From assembly GCF_032854445.1 (NCBI RefSeq), contig NC_088307.1, positions 19,544,017 to 19,608,016 of the forward strand: 64,000 bases of DNA, written 5' to 3'. The DNA is from Liolophura sinensis. Lineage: Eukaryota > Mollusca > Polyplacophora > Chitonida > Chitonidae. Below the pieces are notes generated by a model. The model was not told where the DNA came from. It saw only the letters and a program-made list of their open reading frames with translations, and did no database searches. A program made the position numbers and the translations under genes. Shown here piece after piece: positions 1 to 11,896 of this stretch. Each line of letters begins with the position of its first letter. Positions within the stretch are counted from its first letter, which is position 1.

Positions 1-822
1 AGTGTGATCAAGTGGAAGTGATGTGCTTTGTGTGCATTTTCTACGCTCGCCTGTCGAAAGTCACTCCTCAGTGCTCCGTGATGGTTACCGGATGTAGAAA
101 GGCTACGTCGGTCAACAGACATAGAAGTGTTATTTATATAAAGTCTGTTGAAGATACAAACACGAGTAAATCTACGACAGTGTCCTGAGTCTGCAAAGCA
201 CCGTCTAGGTAATCATTTCCCTGCCACTGTAGTGTAGATCACTTCGGAAAAGCCACATCAAATCTTCCCTTGCTAGGGTGCACGCCAAGGTACCATGTTT
301 ACCTTTTATTTGAAGAGCTCAAGCAGAGGGAGGCTAACTTGATACCGGAGTCCTCTGACACCCGTAAAGTGCCCTCTAAGATGCCTAGACGCCTTCCAGT
401 CGACCATCCCGTTGAAACTGAAAGCCTTTCGCTGTAGCCAATTAAGAGTCATGGCTTTCGATTGTAATTTAAGTCTGTTAGCGAGCTGGTTTACACCTTA
501 CCAAATCAATGACATGCCTAGCCTTTTCTCGTCGCTTTCACCTGCCAGTCAACCCGCTGGGTGCCACCGGAAGTGCTGCGCAAGCCACGTGACTCCTACA
601 CGCTACATACTTTACCGTTGATGGCATGCTTTGTTGCAGGCCTATATATTCTTTGAAATCGTTGTTATAGCCTGTGTTGGAAGTTTGCCTTAGGGCTATT
701 GACGGGCGACGTTCTTGTCTCAAAAGTTGGTTTTGTGGTGTACGAATACTGTATATGAAGCCTACATTGTCAGTCGGCAGGGAACGCATTTGGTACAATT
801 GACCCTAACAATAAATTGCCAT
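1..822. other. Intergenic, no gene or repeat recognised
   Basis: Only short chance reading frames occur here. I see no splice-bounded exon, SINE body or tandem array. Confidence 0.5.
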
Positions 823-912
823 GCATTATGGTGGGAGGAAACCGGGCAGAGCCCGGGGGAAACCCACGGCCATCCGCAGGCTGCTGGCAAAACTTCCCAC
901 TTACGGCCGGCG
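823..912 (-). mobile_element. SINE central-body fragment
   Basis: On the minus strand this matches the middle of the SINE seen complete at 55956-56226, including the CCCGGGCTCTGCCCGGTTTC segment and the CATAATGC motif. Both the tRNA-like head and the A-rich tail are missing. It runs almost directly into the 36-bp array on its right, so the array may have grown at the broken edge of the SINE. Confidence 0.75.
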
Positions 913-918
913 TTTTTT

Positions 919-1203
919 GTATCATTAGTCTTATATCAGAGATACATTTGTTTCGAATCACTAGCCTTATATCACCGATACTTTTGTTTCGTATCTTTAG
1001 TCATATCAGGCATACATTTGCTTTGTATCATTAGTCCTATATCAGGGATACATTTGTTTTGTATCATTAGTCTTATATCAGGTACACATTTGGTTTGTAT
1101 CATTAGTCTTATATCAGGTATACATTTGATGTGTATCATCAGTGTTTTTTCAGGGATACATTTTGTTTGTATTATTAGCCTTATATCAGGGATACATTTG
1201 TAA
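919..1203. repeat. 36-bp minisatellite, about 8 copies
   Basis: The unit is close to GTATCATTAGTCTTATATCA followed by GGGATACATTTGTTTT. Eight imperfect copies follow each other. Since 36 is a multiple of 3, the array stays open in several frames on both strands (for example 715-1203 + and 972-1226 -), giving 12-residue repeats that I do not regard as genes. Confidence 0.9.
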
Positions 1204-2469
1204 CACAGAGACACGTTTTCAATCATTATTCACATACAACCAAAGTTTACGCTCTGGATAAAATAACCAGTAGTGATGGTCTCTCAAGCTCTTTGTGTGA
1301 AAAAAAATGAGTATTATATCTTTCAATCCATTATTTATTTCTGGTTGACCTTTTAAAGTGATGGCGTTTCATAATCTGTCCTTGACACATCATAACATTT
1401 GCAGCAGTTGCTAATAAAATTGATCGAAATCTTCACACAACACATATGTTACAGTCAGCCGAGATATACACACCTGCGGTATACGACTAGCCCAAATGAG
1501 GTCAATTACCAGTGGCAAAGCTGACACTGTCCCTCTTGTTGTAACGGTCGTGTTACATGATACATGTGTCTGTCTTCAATTTCAAACATTCTGACATATA
1601 CGTCATTTGCATACTCTTCAAGGAAATTAGCCATTGGATAATAGCAGGGCGTATTGCCAAAATGCTCCAGTCTAGACAATACCTCGTATTCCTCTGTACT
1701 AACGAGATCTCGACGCTTTGATTAGTCCTATACTCCTTATGGAGAATTCGTGGAGTAACTCAGAACGAAGAACATACATAGAACGCTAGGTATTCACAAT
1801 AAATTTGGGAACACCTGAAAAGTGGATTTCTTTTATACACATAAGAAATGGAAAAGAGAAAATTTGACAATTGTCAAAGGTATATACAAGAGAGCTTCAG
1901 CCCCCAAATTTGATTACATTGCCTACAATAACGTAATTGACACCAGTGGCTGAATTCTGGCAGATAGTTATTGGACTGCTCATCTGGGGAAATTTGTGCT
2001 ATTGATTTTTTGGTGAAGAAAGAATTGGCGGTCGGGCTTTTGACAAACTGCCTTTATATAAGAAGAGAACGAGTAAGTAATCATCCTTAATGAACTGAAG
2101 AGTTCGTTACAGAAAGTCATTGCAAGAAATATATTTGCCGTTTTATTCATGGGCCTTGGTAATGATATGTTTCTTTTGATACTTTTCAATTTTTATTCAT
2201 GTTTTTCTTTCTTTTGTTTTTGAAGTTGGGACATATTAGGAGACAAATATTTTTTTTCCCACTCGCTGAGCGAAAATTCAGTCATGTGAAAGCATCCAGA
2301 AATTATGAAGTGAAACTATCCAATTCCATGGTAATTAATCGGTATAAACGTGAGTTCAGTACCAGTTTTGGACGAGTAACATGTCAATTATTCCCTTCTC
2401 ACTGATCACATGGACATTAGGCACGATAAGGCGGAGCGCCCTCTACGATCGTTTATGAGATCTTACATC
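1204..2469. other. Intergenic, AT-rich, nothing recognised
   Basis: No exon-like segment, SINE or array was found. The short open frames here look random. Confidence 0.5.
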
Positions 2470-2610
2470 TTGCCTTTGCATGATTCCGTCCTATTTTCGT
2501 ACTTTATACACTTTCTTCGTGTTTTGGTAATCTGAGCTAAACGTCGTTTTAGGCATTGTCCTTGCGCTTATTGACCTGTATCGTTCAATTTGGTTGACGG
2601 CTGGTATATA
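2470..2610 (+). repeat. Dispersed repeat family B copy
   Basis: It shares ordered blocks with the copies at 32660 and 38900: GATTCCGTCCTA, a CGTACTTTATACA block, AAACGTCGTTTT and CTTATTGACCTG. The family is non-coding and its class is not known to me. The tail block (TTAAACGTCGTTTTGGGAATT) is vaguely SINE-tail-like. Confidence 0.55.
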
Positions 2611-3124
2611 AATATCTGTATAGATTCCACCTATACGTCACATGTTGGACAGTTTGTTAAATGGGCTTCTTGTAAAGGGTTTCAGTTCGGTCTTTCTGAA
2701 GAAGAGCGGACATTTGTGGTAGGCCTGTGGCGTTTTACGGGTTGTATGGTCAGTCTGAATGAAAGAGACTACAACATACAGGGTAAACCCAGATCAGCAA
2801 CGACAGCGGAAGCTGATTCACTTATCATTGAGAAGCGGAATTTCGCACTGTGTATCTCACAAACTTGTGGTGTATAACTCATGCATTGCAAGAGAACTAT
2901 GAACGTAATGCACTAGCCATTGCTGGTGAGACAAGTGTCTCATTTAGGGAGATAAGTGCATGAAATTCATGTACGGTGACGTTCTGGAGCGAGATTTACA
3001 TGTCATCAGATAGACTCGTGCTCACGTGTCAGTCCAATCATTTTAGCTAAAATTCACATTGAGAGGCAGGATTTGGCATTACCCTGCCCTGTATCCCTGG
3101 AGAGGCAAGTAAACTTCTTGAGTC

Positions 3125-3799
3125 ATGAACACAATGAAATTGGGAACTGAAGGACTTCACGATGGTTGTTATACCGATAAAACCAGTCTGTCTTGGACGC
3201 TCGGTATTCACCTCTTATTTGTTCAGTCACGCAACACTGTCTTTCCTGGGATCCTTGTCTCCGCTTGCAGAGGTCCACCTTCGACCCCCCGGTGCAATCC
3301 GAACTTCGCAAAGCTCCTTGATAAGCCGAGAACAAAGCTCGCTGCAAGCAATCCAATAGCGGAGAGTGAAGTAGATGAAAGAGGAAGGTTTTCTTTGAAC
3401 CTGGGACAGAGCGTTCAGCCTAGGGAACCTCCCCGCTCGTTAGCTAGCTCCTGGGGTGTCTATAATGTTCTACCATCGGTTGAGCCCTGGTCTTTAATCT
3501 TTCCCGAGATCTATATAAAACCCTTTCTTCGCGAGCGTAACGTGGCGCCTTTTGTTCCTGGACAGTCACAGCATTATTTATCACATCTTGATCCTATCTG
3601 CACGGGAACTATAGCTCGTGGAACTGCAATCGAAAGATTGACTCTCTGTCTCTATATATATAGAGAGATAAGCATTGAAATCGAGAGAGCGCCATGTGTT
3701 TGCCCCATGATGTTGTATAACTACAACGTGTATGATAATTACGGGCATGATTGTCACAGACTAACGCTGATGACAGTTTCATATGTGTACTTTGGTTAA
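3125..3799 (+). CDS. Unrecognised 224-aa open frame, doubtful gene
   Basis: An ATG-started frame of 224 codons that is not built from tandem repeats. It is the longest such frame in the window, and in DNA this AT-rich a chance frame of this length is uncommon. The predicted protein has no signal peptide, clear membrane segment, zinc-binding cluster or other motif I recognise. Its C-terminal third is Tyr/Cys-rich (YNYNVYDNYGHD). The frame contains a TATA-like string (CTATATAAAACC near 3510-3525) and an 18-bp palindrome at 3649-3666, which are unusual in coding sequence. No paired splice sites or polyadenylation context supports it. It could be a chance frame or part of a decayed mobile element. 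Confidence 0.13.
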   Translation: MNTMKLGTEGLHDGCYTDKTSLSWTLGIHLLFVQSRNTVFPGILVSACRGPPSTPRCNPNFAKLLDKPRTKLAASNPIAESEVDERGRFSLNLGQSVQPREPPRSLASSWGVYNVLPSVEPWSLIFPEIYIKPFLRERNVAPFVPGQSQHYLSHLDPICTGTIARGTAIERLTLCLYIYREISIEIERAPCVCPMMLYNYNVYDNYGHDCHRLTLMTVSYVYFG

Positions 3800-3949
3800 C
3801 TCAGTATCATACGTACATTACTTGCTGCAGGCATACATTCCCATCAGTTTTTGCAGTGTCCTAATCTAAAACAACTGCAAGAAAATTTTGATTGATTGGT
3901 TTTTTGGGTAGACGCAAAAAGTACAGATTGCAGGATCATTTGATTTCAA

Positions 3950-4059
3950 ACCAGAATGCGCAAGCTCGAATCCAGCTCTTTCTTCTTCCACTGTAGCTTT
4001 GTCAGGACGTGCGTCAGATACCTGCCGAAGGGGCGGTGGTTTACTCTGTGCACTTCACA
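3950..4059 (+). mobile_element. Second SINE family, head/body fragment
   Basis: It contains a B-box-like AGCTCGAATCCAGCTC followed by the body string GTCAGATACCTGCCGAAG and GGCGGTGGTTTAC, which resemble a common molluscan SINE body. Related sequence is at 6600-6709 (the duplicate) and 17190-17285. It stops where the 101-bp indel begins. Confidence 0.5.
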
Positions 4060-4541
4060 CCCCCCCCTCCCTCCGTCCCCCTGGATATACCTGACTCCGG
4101 TTGCATGAGAGAGAATCACTTGAGTATATCAAATCATGCAGCATGAAGTGGTCTTGCATGAAGTCCACAACTCTGTAACTATATTCACCATTATTGCGGT
4201 ACAAGAACAGCCAAAGGCATTATGATTATGTCAGTATGTGCAATACTGTACGTCAATTATTGTATTATGTGGTATATAAAGTTTCTGTTATTACACATCA
4301 CTAGGTTGTGCACACGGCATATTCCGTTTTGGTGACGGTGATAGATTATCGATTCTGTGCGGTATTCATAATTATGGCAGTCACGTGCTAATGCTTGGAA
4401 TCACTGAAGTAATATATTCATGATAACGCTGCAAATACCTGAAGACGATTGTTCAAAACTGTTTTAAGACTTAATACCAGAGTTAACTTTAAGTCAAGTC
4501 TTCAATTTTGGTACTTAGCCCAAAAGTAATTGCGTAACAGC

Positions 4542-4653
4542 ATATTTATTTATTTGGTGTTTACGTCGTATTTAACAATATTTCACCTATGTGACGGCGG
4601 CCAGCATTACGGTGGGAGGAAAACAGCGCAGACCTCACAGGAAACTCAAAAAA
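4542..4653 (-). mobile_element. SINE 3' fragment
   Basis: It reads TATTTATTTATTTGGTGTTT, then a diverged form of the SINE tail and the GGCGGCCAGCATTACGG segment. The head is missing. The copy is old: the tail differs from the consensus at many positions. Its duplicate is at 7093-7203. Confidence 0.75.
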
Positions 4654-6248
4654 GTATTGTAAATATGAGATTAATTTAATGCTCTGATACTTTTGGTTTC
4701 AAATGCTTATCCTGCTTAAATGGCTAAAATCTTAAATATAAAATATTATATTTTAGATAATATATAAGTTAATACACTTTCAAACAACAGGACCCAGTAT
4801 TATAAATTCACAATAAATACAAACAAAAGGCAGGATGAACTGATGCGCTTATATAACATATGCAATAATTAGTTTCAAGCTCACTTTACACGTTGCACAT
4901 TTAACAGAGGATTCGCAACAATAAGCCTAATGGAACAATTATTGTCTTTATTTTTCATTAAAACCCAATTTAGACCTGCCCCAAATTATTAATAATATAA
5001 CACCACAGCATGTATGAAAGCTAAAGCAATCATTTTCCAACACAAACAGTGTTGTTAATTTGGTGTAAATATCAATACTGCTAATACAGAATAAAAGTAT
5101 AATTTATATCACTTAATAAGTTTTATGACCACTTGTGTACAACGTCCAGTGAACCCAATTTTCCACCGGACTAGCACGTAACAAAGCGGCATAGCCTCCC
5201 TGGATTTTGTTGACGATTTCTAAATAAATTTAGAAAATGTTATAAAAAAAACTCTTTAGAATTAACTTTACCTTACTCTTAAATAGAAGCAAATGTGCAT
5301 AATTAGTGAGTGACACAATAATGTAGATTTTTATAATGAGACCATCAGCCTTGTTGCACTGTAGATTCTAGAATTCGTCAGACACACATTTTGCATTATT
5401 ATTTGCATTTTTTTTAAAGCTTCATGATAAAAACAGGGATTTCATTATTTCTGCCCAATCCTAATTACTTATCATGGTTAGAGGGAAAATGCATCCTAAA
5501 TATGTATTTCAAAACATCCACGAAGTAATTTTCTGCATATTTTTGTATTTCATATTGAGTGGTACTAAAACTACTTCTTAAGTCCGTAGTCCATCTTAAG
5601 CCTCAGGTCTGTTGTTAAGCTTTGATTCTTTCTTTCCATTGTTTTAGCTTAAATTTGTTTTACAAATTTTAAAGTTTTTCAATTTAAAGTGATTTGAAAT
5701 TTTGACTTAAGTCTATGATTGCCTCATAATCCCGCGACCTGAACTCTTATCGAGACCGACCAGCGCTTAAATGTAAAAATTGACTGTGTGAACCGGCTTC
5801 TAATGTCGTTAGTTAATAGCAGTTAGGTAAAGTCTAACATACGAACACATTCAGTATCAGTTGTACCCTGTTTCTTTTATGCTTTAAGCACAGGTGTTGG
5901 ATATGTGCGATGTGAATATTGTCACTTTGGAGGTCTCCCCCCACCCACCCACACACACAGCCTCATCCAAGTGTGCGCTCTCTGCTCGTTAGCCCTCGGC
6001 CCACTTTGTCAACAAAAGCTATTTGTTATCACACCTGTTGTCTTGTCACAGCTCCCACATCTCGTATTTTTCACACTGATGACCACGTATGGATTTCTTG
6101 CGTTTGGCAATCAGATAGTTCGATAGTGTCCGGATTAGACCTCTTAAATAGAGTGAGGATGTTTCATTGCAACGAATTGCCACTGAGTCTCTAGGTACTG
6201 CTTATCCTATTTTGGTCACTTGTCGTCGTATGAAGAGAATAACCATGA

Positions 6249-6288
6249 GAATGAATGAATGAATGAATGAATGAATGAATGAATGAAT
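6249..6288. repeat. (GAAT)10 microsatellite
   Basis: Ten uninterrupted tetranucleotide units. The matching site in the duplicate has eight, the kind of difference expected between alleles. Confidence 0.95.
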
Positions 6289-6373
6289 GCTTGGGATTTT
6301 ACGTCGTGCTTAAACTTAATATAATGTGTGTTCTTGTGACAGGGCGAGTCCAGGTCGCCAATGTGAAGCTAAT

Positions 6374-6573
6374 NNNNNNNNNNNNNNNNNNNNNNNNNNN
6401 NNNNNNNNNNNNNNNNNNNNNNNNNNNNNNNNNNNNNNNNNNNNNNNNNNNNNNNNNNNNNNNNNNNNNNNNNNNNNNNNNNNNNNNNNNNNNNNNNNNN
6501 NNNNNNNNNNNNNNNNNNNNNNNNNNNNNNNNNNNNNNNNNNNNNNNNNNNNNNNNNNNNNNNNNNNNNNNNN
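6374..6573. other. Assembly gap of 200 N
   Basis: A run of exactly 200 undetermined bases, probably a placeholder of arbitrary size. Frames crossing it are not meaningful. Confidence 0.99.
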
Positions 6574-6599
6574 CAGATTGCAGGATCATTTGATTTCAA

Positions 6600-6709
6600 A
6601 CCAGAATGCGCAAGCTCGAATCCAGCTCTTGCTTCTTCCACTGTAGCTTTGTCAGGACGTGCGTCAGATACCTGCCGAAGGGGCGGTGGTTTACTCTGTG
6701 CACTTCACA
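6600..6709 (+). mobile_element. Second SINE family fragment (duplicate)
   Basis: The counterpart of 3950-4059 in the second copy of the duplicated block. Here the fragment is followed directly by AAGTCCACAAC, without the extra 101 bp. Confidence 0.5.
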
Positions 6710-7092
6710 AAGTCCACAACTCTGTAACTGTATTCACCATTACTGTAGTACAAGAACAGCCAAATGCATTATGATTGTGTCAGTATGTGCAATTACTGTA
6801 CGTCAGTCATTGTATTATGTGGTATATAAAGTTTCTGTTATTACACATCACTAGGTTGTGCACACGGCATATTCCGTTTTGGTGACGGTGATAGATTATC
6901 GATTCTGTGCGGTATTCATAATTATGGCAGTCACGTGCTAATGCTTGGAATCACTGAAGTAATATATTCATGATAACGCTGCAAATACCTGAAGACGATT
7001 GTTCAAAACTGTTTTAAGAATTTAATACCAGAGTTAACTTTAAGTCAAGTCTTCAATTTTGGTACTTAGCCCAAAAGTAATTGCGTAACAGT

Positions 7093-7203
7093 ATATTTAT
7101 TTATTTGGTGTTTACGTCGTATTTAACAATATTTCACCTATGCGACGGCGGCCAGCATTACGGTGGGAGGAAAACAGCGCAGACCTCACAGGAAACTCAA
7201 AAA
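7093..7203 (-). mobile_element. SINE 3' fragment (duplicate)
   Basis: The counterpart of 4542-4653, with the same truncation and nearly the same bases. Confidence 0.75.
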
Positions 7204-8808
7204 GTATTGTAAATATGAGACAAATTTAATGCTCTGATACTTTTGGTTTCAAATGCTTATCCTGCTTAAATGGCTAAAATCTTAAATATAAAATATTACA
7301 TTTTAGATAATATATAAGTTAATACACTTTCAAACAACTGAACCCAGTATTATAAATTCACAATAAATACAAACAAAAGGGCAGGATTAACTGATGCGCT
7401 TATATTAACATATGCAATAATTAGTTTTCAAGCTCAGTTTACACGTTGCACATTTAACAGAGGATCCGCAACAATAAGCCTAATGGAACAATTATTATCT
7501 TTATTTTTCATTAAAACCCAATTTAGACCTGCCCCAAATTATTAATAATATAACACCACAGCATGCATGAAAGCTAAAACAATCATTTTCCAACACAAAC
7601 AGTGCTGTTAATTTGGTGTAAATATCAATACTGCTAATACAGAATAAAAGTATAATTTATATCACTTAATAAGTTTTATGACCACTTGTGTACAACGTCC
7701 AGTGAACCCAATTTTCCACCGGACTAGCACGTAACAAAGCGGCATAGCCTCCCTGGATTTTGTTGACGATTTCTAAATAAATTTAGAAAATGTTATAAAA
7801 AAAAACTCTTTAGAATTAACTTTACCTTACTCTTAAATAGAAGCAAATGTGCATAATTAGTGAGTGACACAATAATGTAGATTTTTATAATGAGACCATC
7901 AGCCTTGTTGCACTGTAGATTCTAGAATTCGTCAGACACACATTTTGCATTATTATTTGCATTTTTTTTAAAGCTTCATGATAAAAACAGGGGATTTCAT
8001 TATTTCTGCCCAATCCTAATTACTTATCATGGTTAGAGGGAAAATGCATCCTAAATATGTATTTCAAAACATCCACGAAGTAATTTTCTGCATATTTTTG
8101 TATTTCATATTGAGTGGTACTAAAACTACTTCTTAAGTCCGTAGTCCATCTTAAGCCTCAGGTCTGTTGTTAAGCTTTGATTCTTTCTTTCCATTGTTTT
8201 AGCTTAAATTTGTTTTACAAATTTTAAAGTTTTTCAACTTTAAAGTGATTTGAAATTTTGACTTAAGTCTATGATTGCCTCATAATCCCGCGACCTGAAC
8301 TCTCATCGAGACCGACCAGCGCTTAAATGTAAAATTGACTGTGTGAAACCGGCTTCTAATGTCGTTAGTTAATAGCAGTTAGGTAAAGTTTAACATACGA
8401 ACACATTCAGTATCAGTTGTACCCTGTTTCTTTTATGCTTTAAGCACAGGTGTTGGATATGTGCGATGTGAATATTGTCACTTTGGAGGTCTCCCCCCAC
8501 CCACCCACCCACACACACAGCCTCATCCAAGTGTGCGCTCTCTGCTCGTTAGCCCTCGGCCCACTTTGTCAACAAAAGCTATTTGTTATCACACCTGTTG
8601 TCTTGTCACAGCTCCCACATCTCGTATTTTTCACACTGATGACCACGTATGGATTTCTTGCGTTTGGCAATCAGATAGTTCGATAGTGTCCGGATTAGAT
8701 CTCTTAAATAGAGTGAGGATGTTTCATTGCAACGAATTGCCACTGAGTCTCTAGGTACTGCTTATCCTATTTTGGTCACTTGTCGTCGTATGAAGAGAAT
8801 AACCATGA

Positions 8809-8840
8809 GAATGAATGAATGAATGAATGAATGAATGAAT
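8809..8840. repeat. (GAAT)8 microsatellite
   Basis: Eight uninterrupted units, at the place corresponding to the 10-unit run at 6249. Confidence 0.95.
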
Positions 8841-8923
8841 GCTTGGGATTTTACGTCGTGCTTAAACTTAATATAATGTGTGTTCTTGTGACAGGGCGAG
8901 TCCAGGCCGCCAATGTGAAGCTA

Positions 8924-9902
8924 TAATTGTTTTTTTTTTTTTTTGCTTATAAAACTAGACATTACTATAAATCTGTGCGTCGTAACCGACATTCGCCATG
9001 GCAGTCGTCAACGACAATGGACATTCTACTTCAATGACTGCAAACCAATTTCGAACACAAAAAAAAAAAACAAGACAACTAAGAATGTGAGAAATTAGGA
9101 CCGATGCATGCAAGGAGAAATTTTCAGGAGTTCAACGGCATTTATAGGTCGATATTGACTTTAGTGTGTTTATATACGATGCTGTTGTTAGAGAGTGATT
9201 TTTCCTTGTACCTGTATATTCTACAACCATCAGAAATTAATCATGGCTCAAGTACATTGTGGCCTCTACGCTACAGCAAAAGGGGAATACCCTATAGATA
9301 CTGGATACTGTTGAGTGAACACAACCCCTCAAAGTGAATCATGGATATGCTATACCATTACGTTTAGCAGAACCTTCTCTGCATGTTGTAGTCAGTAGGG
9401 AGATTTATCAATACGCTCGGTGTTAACACTGAACTATTGGGGTGAGTACGAAAGTCTCGCTGGGGTATTCTGTTTCACATTCGCGTCAAACAAGCCTTAT
9501 CCTATTATGAGAGACTGTGGCACAGCTTGAGTAAGTGTTCAGGGTTAACGTCGTACTTAACAATCTAAGGAGTCCTTAGAGTGCGTTCAATGTGCCTCCT
9601 TGTTGCATGACGGATTTTCACCGCTTTTATTTAGTTTTGCTTCACTGAGAAGACTTACCGAAGGCATTATACTGATACGGGTCAGTCAGTCGCTGCACTC
9701 TCTGCTTAATGCTGAACGCCAAGCAAGGGGTAGGCGGGACAATTTGAAAGATATTGATATCAAAGCTGTTTTTTTTTTTTTTTTTGAACGATTCTACTGA
9801 CTTTTGTCTTTCTTGCACAAAACTTTACTTGATCGAAGAACGAACCGATAGTCAGCCTGACTAGCATAAACGTGGAGGTATCGTGGTGAGAAGGAACCAA
9901 TC
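8924..9902. other. Intergenic with homopolymers and a family B scrap
   Basis: Contains poly-T runs near 8930-8944 and 9770-9785 and a poly-A run near 9060. A short minus-strand remnant of family B (GAAATTAGGACCGATGCATG) lies near 9090-9130. No gene is recognised. Confidence 0.5.
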
Positions 9903-10160
9903 GGGCCGTTCGTGGCCTAGTAGGTAAAATGCTCACGCACAACTATGTCCGAGTGGAACCTCACCAAACTGATCGATCCCTGTTCTTTAGTGCATTTTGG
10001 CTCCATCTCCGGTCGTACTTTGGAAGGTGTGGCAGCAGCCTTCGGATGATCGTGGGTTTTGCCCGGTTTTTCCCCCACCATAGTGCTGGCTTCCCATCGT
10101 GTAAGCGAAAAATTCTTGAGCATGGCGTAAAAGTCCAATCATAAAAATAAATAAATACAC
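9903..10160 (+). mobile_element. Diverged SINE, related head and same tail
   Basis: The order of parts is that of the main SINE: GGGCCGTTCGTGGCCTAG-type head, CATCTCCGGTCGTAC, GGATGATCGTGGGTTTTGCC, CCCACCATAGTGCTGGC, a diverged ATTCTTGAGCATGGCG tail and an ATAAATAAATA end. The head differs enough that it may come from another tRNA or another subfamily. Confidence 0.75.
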
Positions 10161-11896
10161 AAACAAACAACGGGGTAAGTTGCTTCTATTTCTCATTTTC
10201 TACAATCCCCAGTACACGTCACAAACAGAAACGAAGTTAATAAACGTCTAATAGTCTCTATCAGCAGTCAAAACTAGACGAATTGTACTGCATATATGTG
10301 TCGCATATATATGCCATAAATGTATGGCGCATCCGGGAAGCCACGTGGTACATGCGTTGCTGTTCCCCTAAGGCTGCATAATAAAATAATTGCACTTTTA
10401 TCGAACAATTACACGTTCACACGCAGGTGCACTGAGCCGTAATGACTGGTTGTTCTAACGTACAGTAATTTGTGCACCCCCCCCCCCCCCATCCAGCACA
10501 CTCACAATCAGCCAGTCCCCTACCCCAGACCCACCTTTAGTGTTGCGCGTGGTCGATTTTGACCACAGAAATCTTAATGTGGTTTCTATAATAATCTGGC
10601 ATAATGACTGCGGCAAATGACAGCGTGTGTCATCAGCCTCGTACATTGTACAAGGATGAACTCGTATCTTAGCGTAGTATCTTACACATGCGAACTATAA
10701 TTAACCGCCAAGTGAACTTTCCGAGTACCAAATCTTATCAACATTAATAACCATGTTGTCGTTGTCCAACGTTTCAATGAGATGACAACAGTTAACAACA
10801 ATAAAATGTCAAGAAATTAGCTACACCTGAAAAACACAGGAAACAGGGAAAATGTGAGCAGACGACAAGGTGATCTTTGATGGCTGTTCACCAATAAACT
10901 TTCATGAAACCTTGGAATTTTATTTCGTAATAAAAAGATTTCTCATAGCTGCGACGAATAGCTATGTGGAAGCGTTGATGTTGTTGTTGGCGTTGTATCC
11001 TACTTGATCTTAATCGTGGGGTGGATTTTTGAAAATAGGCATGTGACTCAGCGTGTGCTCGTCAGTTAGTCTTGTTTTGTTACTCTAAATCAGGAATGCA
11101 AAATATCAGATTTGGTTTTTCCCCAGAGTATCAGGTTCAGCTGCGAATATTTTCTCTGGTCAAACAGAGCTTTATATCTTGAGATCAAAGACCAAGAAGC
11201 GAAGACTTAGCAGAATTCGGCGATGAGAGTCTTTGTTGGACATAAGCACAGATCAGACATAAATGAATAATTGAAGCGAAATGATTAGAGTGTCAGTTTG
11301 CTTGGAAAATATGCTGTAAAGGCAACATTGGTATCCAGCAGGATACAAATGCTTGTGAAAAGTGCCTGTGGGAACGCTTTCTTAATTAAATACTGGGAAA
11401 GAGCAAAATAACTATGAGAATGTGTATTCGATGAAAGTGAGGCAGGCCTCCATAATAGGGGTGTCATAAGATCATACACATAGGTGTTTCACACTATTTT
11501 GCCAATACGATTAGGGAATGCGAACAACTGACGTGTTTGTGAAGCCCTTGCCATAGAAGCCAGCGCCACAGATTATGACGTGGAATGGGGATTAAGTCGG
11601 GATTAAGCTGAATAGGGGGAAGGGAGTATTAAAGGAAAAATTGGGAATAAAACGAGACACCGTAGTTTCAGAAGATCACGGAGAACTGAACGGAAATTCA
11701 GGTATTAAAGGAAATATTGAAGATTTAGAAATTATTGAAGGAAACATTGGGAATATAAAGGAACATAGAGAGGTCGGAGGAACATTGGCAATTGACAAGA
11801 ACATTAGGCAGCGCTGGAGTTTTACCTTTTGAATCCATAAGCACAATATTACGGATTGGTACAATGAAAGATTATTCGTCCAACGTCAGCGAGAGA
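10161..11896. other. Intergenic, nothing recognised
   Basis: A poly-C run of about 12 lies near 10479. A purine-rich stretch at about 11600-11800 repeats GGAAA/GGGAAT-type words loosely. No splice-bounded exon is visible. Confidence 0.5.

Larger units (their letters stand above)
3924..6373. repeat. Large direct duplication, copy 1 (about 2.45 kb)
   Basis: From CAGATTGCAGGATCATTTGA to the gap edge this block repeats, nearly base for base, at 6574-8923. Differences are scattered single bases, small indels, a 101-bp segment at 4060-4160 present only here, and a (GAAT) run of 10 units here versus 8 in copy 2. No coding sequence is convincing in it. Its right edge is exactly the start of the N gap, which points to an assembly-made tandem of two haplotypes rather than a biological duplication. 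Confidence 0.95.
6574..8923. repeat. Large direct duplication, copy 2 (about 2.35 kb)
   Basis: It begins at the first base after the N gap with CAGATTGCAGGATCATTTGA and stays collinear with 3924-6373 until about 8923, where sequence continues into a poly-T run. It lacks the 101-bp segment that copy 1 carries at 4060-4160. Apart from that the two copies differ by only about a base in length. Confidence 0.95.

Noticed and set aside
715-1226. Repeat-containing small proteins on both strands
   Set aside because: Openness comes from a 36-bp array on both strands.
3400-3570. Retroviral-type LTR with TATA box and primer-binding site (CTATATAAAACC, TGGCGCC)
   Set aside because: No second LTR, no TG...CA ends and no polymerase frames nearby; the words alone are too short.
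5905-6194. Small genes conserved in both block copies (also at 8450-8754)
   Set aside because: Conservation only reflects the recent or artefactual duplication; copies shift frame through CCCA repeat-length change.
6279-6646. Open frames across the N gap
   Set aside because: They consist largely of undetermined bases.
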